A stretch of 64,000 bases of DNA from Amycolatopsis sp. A133 (GTDB taxonomy: Bacteria > Actinomycetota > Actinomycetes > Mycobacteriales > Pseudonocardiaceae), in contig NZ_JAVHJU010000041.1 of NCBI RefSeq assembly GCF_031082405.1, forward strand, positions 62,001-126,000, given 5' to 3'. The position numbers and the translations under genes are program-made. The notes beneath the pieces were generated by a model that was given only the letters and a program-made list of their open reading frames with translations, had not been told where the DNA came from and did no database searches. Shown one piece after another: positions 59,876-64,000 of the stretch (position 1 is its first letter; the number at the start of each line of letters is the position of its first letter).

Positions 59876-61200
59876 CCCCGGTGACCGACCCGACCACCCC
59901 CACGCACGTCGCCGTCATCGGCGGCGGCATCTGCGGCCTCGCCGCCGCCCACCGCCTCGCCCGCCGCGGCACCCGCGTGACCCTGCTGGAAAGCAGCGAC
60001 CAGCTCGGCGGCCTCGGCACGTTCTTCGCCCACGGCGACCGGTGGGTCGAGCGCTTCTACCACTGCATCATGCCCACCGACGCGAGCCTGCTGGCGCTGC
60101 TGGGCGAACTGGGCCTGCGGGACGCGGTGCAGTGGCGCGACACGACGATGGGCATGATCGTCGACGGACGGCGCCACCCGTTCAACTCCGCGCTCGACCT
60201 GCTCCGGTTTTCCGCGCTGCGGCTGCCCGACCGCGTCCGCTTCGGTGTGGTTTCGCTGCTGCTGCGGCGCTTGGGGCAGGGCCGCGACCTCGACACGCTC
60301 CGCACCGAGGACTGGCTGCGCGGGCTCTACGGCGACGTCGTCTGGGAGCGGCTCTTCGCGCCGATGTTCGGCTCGAAGTTCGGGCCGTCCTTCGGGGACG
60401 TCCCCGCCCTGTACCTGTGGCAGCGGCTGGGCCGCGAACGCAACGTCGCCACCCGCGGGTACCCGGACGGCGGTTACAAGACGATCATCGACGCGCTGCG
60501 GACGTCGATCGAGCGGGCCGGCGGGGTGGTGCGAACGTCCACGCCGGTCCGGCGGCTGCACAGCACCGGCGGCCGCTCGGTCCTCACCTTGACGGGCGGC
60601 GAGGTCTTCGACGCCGACCACGTCGTCTCCACCGTGCCGCTGCCCCTGCTGCGCCGCATCGCCGACGACGCGCTCGCCGCCCGGCTGCCCACGACCGACC
60701 TGCCCTACCAGGGCGTGGTCACCGGCGTGTTCTTCCTCCGGCGGCCGGTCACCGAGCACTACTGGACACCGGTGCTGCACTCGGGCACCGAGTTCGACGG
60801 CGTCGTCGCGATGTCCGCGCTGGCCGGCGACCACGACGGCCGCCACCTCGTGTACGTCATGCACTACACCGACCGCGACTCGCAGCTGTACCTCGACGAC
60901 GACGCGGCGATCGCGGCGCGCTGGTCGGCGCAGCTGCGGGGGCTGTACCCGGAGCTCGGCGCCGACGGCATCGAGGAGGTGCGGGTGTTCAAGGCGCCGT
61001 TCGTGGAACCGGTGTACCCGCTGGGGTACCTGGCCGCCCGCCCGCCGGTGACGGTGGAGGGGACGAACCTCCTGCTCGCCACGACCGCCCACGTCTACCC
61101 GGACGTGACGAGCTGGAACTCGAGCGTCGCCCTCGCGGAGGAGGTCACGGGCCGGATCGTCCCGACGGATCAGCCGGCGGTCGGCACGCCGGTCCGGTGA
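59872..61200 (+). CDS. FAD-dependent oxidoreductase (amine oxidase/mutase-like)
   Basis: 442 residues. The dinucleotide-binding start is HVAVIGGGICGLAAAHRLAR with ESSDQLGGLG following, as in protoporphyrinogen-oxidase-like and UDP-galactopyranose-mutase-like enzymes. Later motifs are GGYKTIIDALRTSIERAGGV and a final FAD-contact region VYPDVTSWNSSVALAEEV. Pairing with a GT2 gene is common in polysaccharide loci and suggests sugar modification; the reaction is not established. The start is GTG 59872, or GTG 59881. It overlaps the convergent epimerase gene by 31 bases. Confidence 0.87.
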   Translation: MTPVTDPTTPTHVAVIGGGICGLAAAHRLARRGTRVTLLESSDQLGGLGTFFAHGDRWVERFYHCIMPTDASLLALLGELGLRDAVQWRDTTMGMIVDGRRHPFNSALDLLRFSALRLPDRVRFGVVSLLLRRLGQGRDLDTLRTEDWLRGLYGDVVWERLFAPMFGSKFGPSFGDVPALYLWQRLGRERNVATRGYPDGGYKTIIDALRTSIERAGGVVRTSTPVRRLHSTGGRSVLTLTGGEVFDADHVVSTVPLPLLRRIADDALAARLPTTDLPYQGVVTGVFFLRRPVTEHYWTPVLHSGTEFDGVVAMSALAGDHDGRHLVYVMHYTDRDSQLYLDDDAAIAARWSAQLRGLYPELGADGIEEVRVFKAPFVEPVYPLGYLAARPPVTVEGTNLLLATTAHVYPDVTSWNSSVALAEEVTGRIVPTDQPAVGTPVR

Positions 61201-62345
61201 TCGAGCAGGACGTCGAGGGCGGCCACGATCCGGGCGGTCGCGGACCCGTCGCCGTACGGTGACGGGAGGTTGCGCAGGCGCTCCCGGTGGCCGACCACGT
61301 CGTCGAGCCACCGGGCGACCTCCGTGCCGATCGCCGGCCCCGGCAGCACGCGCGTGCCGAACGTGCCGTCGATCTCGGGCCGCTCGGTGCTGCGGCGCAC
61401 CACGACCACCGGTCGCTTCAGGACACTCGCTTCTTCTTGGATGCCACCGGAATCCGAGACGATCACCGCGGCTTCCGCGGCCAGCGCGAGGAACGCCGGG
61501 TAGGCCTGGGGCTCCAGCTCGACCAGCGGGTCCAGCAGGGGCCGCAGCCCGGCCGCCTCGATGCTCTTGGCCGTGCGGGGGTGCAGGGGGAACACCACCG
61601 GCAGCGGCAGGCGGCCCAGCTCGCGCAGGATCACCGCCAGCCGCGCGGGGTCGTCGACGTTCTCCGGGCGGTGGATCGTGGCCAGCACGAACCGGTCCCG
61701 CTCCAGTCCCCGTGCCGCCAGCACGGCCCACCGGTCTTCGGCGGACGGGAGCGCGGTCTGCAGCGCTTCGACGACGGTGTTGCCGGTGACGGCGATCCGG
61801 TCCGCGGGCACGTTTTCCGCCAGCAGGTTCGCGCGGTTGAGCTCGGTCGGCGCGCAGCACAGGTCGGCGAGGTGGTCGATCAGCACGCGGTTGTGCTCTT
61901 CGGGCATCGCGCGGTCGTGGCTGCGCAGCCCGGCTTCGACGTGCACCAGCGGCAGGTCGTGCGCGTTGGCCGCCAGCGCGCCGGCGAGCGCGGACGTCGT
62001 GTCGCCCTGCACGACCACCACCCGGCCGGGCCGGTCCGCCAGCACCTCGTCGACCGCGCTGACCGTCCGGCCGAGCTGGCCGCCGCGGCGGCCGGCGCCG
62101 ACCCCCAGTTCGTGGAACCGGTCGGACGGCGGCAGGTCCGCGCGGATGCGCGAGTACAGCGACCGGTCGTAGTGCTGTCCGGTGTAGACGACGGCGCACC
62201 CGTCGCCGAACGCCCGCATCAGCGGGGCCAGCTTGATCAGCTCCGGCCGCGTGCCGCAGACGAGGGTGACGCCCCCGGTTCCGGCCGGCCGCACGGCCGG
62301 GGAATTCCCGGCGGCTTCACGGAAATCTGCGGTGGTCGTCGGCAT
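61170..62345 (-). CDS. wecB: UDP-N-acetylglucosamine 2-epimerase (non-hydrolysing)
   Basis: 391 residues. It interconverts UDP-GlcNAc and UDP-ManNAc in the cytoplasm. Signatures: VTLVCGTRPELIKLAPLMRA, VYTGQHYDRSLYSRI, VVVVQGDTTSALAGALAANA, LPLVHVEAGLRSHDRAMPEE with the catalytic acidic/His residues, and ATIHRPENVDDPARLA. SDSGGIQEEASVLKRPVVVV is also diagnostic. An N-terminal ~20 residues precede the fold. The ATG has AAGGA upstream. It would supply ManNAc for the glycan or for linkage-unit synthesis. Confidence 0.95.
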   Translation of the reverse strand: MPTTTADFREAAGNSPAVRPAGTGGVTLVCGTRPELIKLAPLMRAFGDGCAVVYTGQHYDRSLYSRIRADLPPSDRFHELGVGAGRRGGQLGRTVSAVDEVLADRPGRVVVVQGDTTSALAGALAANAHDLPLVHVEAGLRSHDRAMPEEHNRVLIDHLADLCCAPTELNRANLLAENVPADRIAVTGNTVVEALQTALPSAEDRWAVLAARGLERDRFVLATIHRPENVDDPARLAVILRELGRLPLPVVFPLHPRTAKSIEAAGLRPLLDPLVELEPQAYPAFLALAAEAAVIVSDSGGIQEEASVLKRPVVVVRRSTERPEIDGTFGTRVLPGPAIGTEVARWLDDVVGHRERLRNLPSPYGDGSATARIVAALDVLLDHRTGVPTAG

Positions 62346-62506
62346 GCGGTGGGTCCTTTCGGGCGATGAGTTCGCCGAAGGCTACTCACCGGAACCGCGG
62401 AACCCGTGGCGACTCAGTCGATCGAGTGACGACACGGTGTCGCTCCCGGGAAATGCGGACGCTCTAGAATGGGCCTCTCGGAATACCGGACAGGACGGTC
62501 CCGCTC

Positions 62507-63445
62507 TTGCTCAAGAAATTCGCGGTACTGGCGCTGGTCGCGCTTTCGGTCACCGCCTCCGCCACCGCACCCGGTGCCGCGCCGGGTCCGGACTACCTGC
62601 TCCCCGATCTGCGCCAGGCCCCGCCGGGCTGCGCCGGCGGCAGTACCGGCGAACTCCTGCAGTGCACCGCCTGGGACGTGTGCCCGGTGATCGATCCCGC
62701 CGCGCCGAACGGCCGCTGCGTCGCGCCGTCCGTGGCGAAGGCCGTCCGGCTGCGGTTCACCAGCTCGGAAGAGAACATCGGCGACGGACCGCTGCTGCTC
62801 TACGGCCGCCGCGACAGCACGAAGCAGGAAACGATGACCGTCCGGCAGGCGCTGCGCACCGGCACGGACGGCTCGATCCCGGGCAGCTACCCGGCAGCGC
62901 AACGCGCGACCGGGGCCTTCACGTACTACGAGCCGGCCCTCGCCCACCAGCACTGGCACCTGATGAACTTCGAGCACTTCGCGCTGGTTTCCCAGCAGGG
63001 CAAAACCGTCGTCACCGACCGCAAGAACGGCTTCTGCCTCGGCGACCGGTTCCGCGTGCACGACATCGGCAGGCTGTCCCACGTCCCGGGCGCCACCGGC
63101 CCCGACGCGCAGCTCGCCGAAACCCTGCGCGACAACATGTGCCGCCACCACGAACCGACCGCCCTCGACGTGCTCGAGGGGATCTCGGTCGGCGCCGGCG
63201 ACGACTACAAGTACACCGTGGACTTCCAGTGGCTGGACATCACCAATGTGCCGGCGGGGACGTACGACCTGGTGAACACGGTGAACGCCGACCGGACGCT
63301 GCTGGAGACGAACTACCGCAACAACTCCTCGGCCATCGCTTTGTCGATCGCGTGGCCGCTGGGGATGCCGGGCCGGGACAGCATCGCGGCGGCTCCGGTT
63401 GTCACGTTCCTGCGCAGCTGCCCCGGTCAGCCCCGCTGCACCTGA
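62507..63445 (+). CDS. Secreted lysyl-oxidase-like copper protein
   Basis: 312 residues with a signal peptide (LKKFAVLALVALSVTASATA). The copper site of lysyl oxidases is visible as AHQHWHLMNFEHFALV (H-x-H then H). A Lys in DRKNGFCLGDRF is a candidate for the tyrosylquinone cofactor partner. Conserved Cys pairs flank this region, and LETNYRNNSSAIALSIA is the usual C-terminal part. The family oxidises primary amines such as lysine side chains to aldehydes and can cross-link proteins. TTG 62507 has AGGACGG upstream. It is monocistronic. Confidence 0.85.
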   Translation: MLKKFAVLALVALSVTASATAPGAAPGPDYLLPDLRQAPPGCAGGSTGELLQCTAWDVCPVIDPAAPNGRCVAPSVAKAVRLRFTSSEENIGDGPLLLYGRRDSTKQETMTVRQALRTGTDGSIPGSYPAAQRATGAFTYYEPALAHQHWHLMNFEHFALVSQQGKTVVTDRKNGFCLGDRFRVHDIGRLSHVPGATGPDAQLAETLRDNMCRHHEPTALDVLEGISVGAGDDYKYTVDFQWLDITNVPAGTYDLVNTVNADRTLLETNYRNNSSAIALSIAWPLGMPGRDSIAAAPVVTFLRSCPGQPRCT

Positions 63446-63558
63446 GGCGGCGCGAGGCTCGGTTCGGGAGTGGCGGACCGCCGAGGTGGAGCAGGCGGCC
63501 GGCCACCGACGCCGAGGTCATCGGGTGGCGGCGCCGTGATTCCGCGGCGCCTGAGCCG

Positions 63559-64000
63559 CTACCAGGGGCGGCCCGCCACGAGGCGGGCCGTGAAGCCGGT
63601 GTCGTCGCGGTGCAGGGTGACCTGGCTGCAGATCTGGTGGGCGATCCACAGCCCGCGGCCACCGGTGGTGCGGTCCGCCGGCAGGAGACCCGCGAACGGG
63701 TCGGTGGGGCCTTCTCCCGCGTCGTGCACCGAGACGACCATCTTCGCCTCCCCCGCCCAGATGCGGACCCGGACCGGGGGGGGTGGCCGTGGCGCAGCGC
63801 GTTGTCCACGAGCTCGCTCACCGCGAGGACGAGGTCGTCCACCTCGGCCGCGGGCAGGTCGGCCGGGGCGGTGGCCACGACGGCCCGGCGCGCGTCCGCG
63901 GGCCGGGGGTCGGCGAGCTCGGCCAGCGGTGCGGTCAGCTCGATCGGGAGCGGCGTCATCGGCCGGGGGCCGGCCAGGAAGGACCGCGGGTCGACGTAGC
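63559..64000 (-). CDS. ATP-binding regulator (HATPase_c), partial and frameshifted
   Basis: The gene enters from beyond the right edge; the in-frame reading before M(63959) is YVDPRSFLAGPRP, so it is incomplete here. The N-box LVLAVSELVDNALRHGHPP is in one frame. After a run of eight G at 63776-63783 the homology continues one frame over: VRVRIWAGEAKMVVSVHDAG, TTGGRGLWIAHQICSQVTLH, then ARLVAGRPW. Both halves match anti-sigma-factor-type ATPases (SpoIIAB/RsbW-like), often fused to MEDS or sensor domains. The shift is either a homopolymer sequencing error or a true mutation. Confidence 0.8.
   Translation of the reverse strand, partial: LRRPAVLPGRPPADDAAPDRADRTAGRARRPPARGRAPGRRGHRPGRPARGRGGRPRPRGERARGQRAAPRPPPPVRVRIWAGEAKMVVSVHDAGEGPTDPFAGLLPADRTTGGRGLWIAHQICSQVTLHRDDTGFTARLVAGRPW

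Overview
The window is very GC-rich with strong GC3 bias, many GTG starts and 1-4 base overlaps between genes (ATGA, GTGA). It carries a complete conservon (cvnA-D plus a P450), an HxxxSHGC L,D-transpeptidase and a CebR-type operator. This fits a filamentous actinomycete, most likely the Pseudonocardiaceae (Amycolatopsis-like). No species is claimed.

Layout. 1-5.9 kb is ordinary chromosome: a DUF3224 protein, a HerA-like ATPase, oligoribonuclease, tRNA-His, an MHS-family transporter and an L,D-transpeptidase lipoprotein. 5.9-21.9 kb is a genomic island inserted in the 3' half of tRNA-Lys(CTT), bounded by perfect 43-bp direct repeats. It holds an integrase stump cut by an insertion sequence and two decayed orphan toxin/immunity cassettes. 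It also holds a small immunity-like gene, a 1932-residue secreted Rhs protein and a ~1850-residue secreted LamG protein. 22-24.2 kb has a LuxR-type regulator and a protein with an N-terminal LQRTAGN motif. 24.4-28.4 kb is a conservon whose P450 lacks the EXXR motif. 28.5-37 kb has a sulfotransferase, a membrane-anchored protein and a compact unrecognised operon. The operon runs: zinc-ribbon membrane protein, small soluble protein, coiled-coil membrane protein, 51-residue peptide, 171-residue protein and a Ycf46-like AAA+ ATPase. It converges on a SEFIR-domain protein. 37-41.5 kb has two secreted cellulases (GH5; multidomain GH9-CBM2 under a perfect CebR box).

41.6-45.4 kb has a membrane protein with two TetR-type operator palindromes, a TetR regulator, and three paralogous small secreted proteins with an ANTAR protein among them. 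45.7-62.3 kb is an exopolysaccharide locus: DMT-like carrier, NodB deacetylase, O-antigen ligase, Wzz-like protein, GT87, Wzx flippase, three GT4 enzymes, GHL15-type hydrolase, polyprenyl-phosphate sugar transferase, GT2, FAD oxidoreductase and WecB epimerase. Together these could build, polymerise, flip, trim and modify a repeat-unit glycan. 62.5-64 kb has a lysyl-oxidase-like secreted protein and a frameshifted ATP-binding regulator running off the window.

The parts most worth attention are the AAA+/coiled-coil/SEFIR neighbourhood (a candidate undescribed system), the tRNA-Lys polymorphic-toxin island, and the gene-junction duplications in the exopolysaccharide operon.
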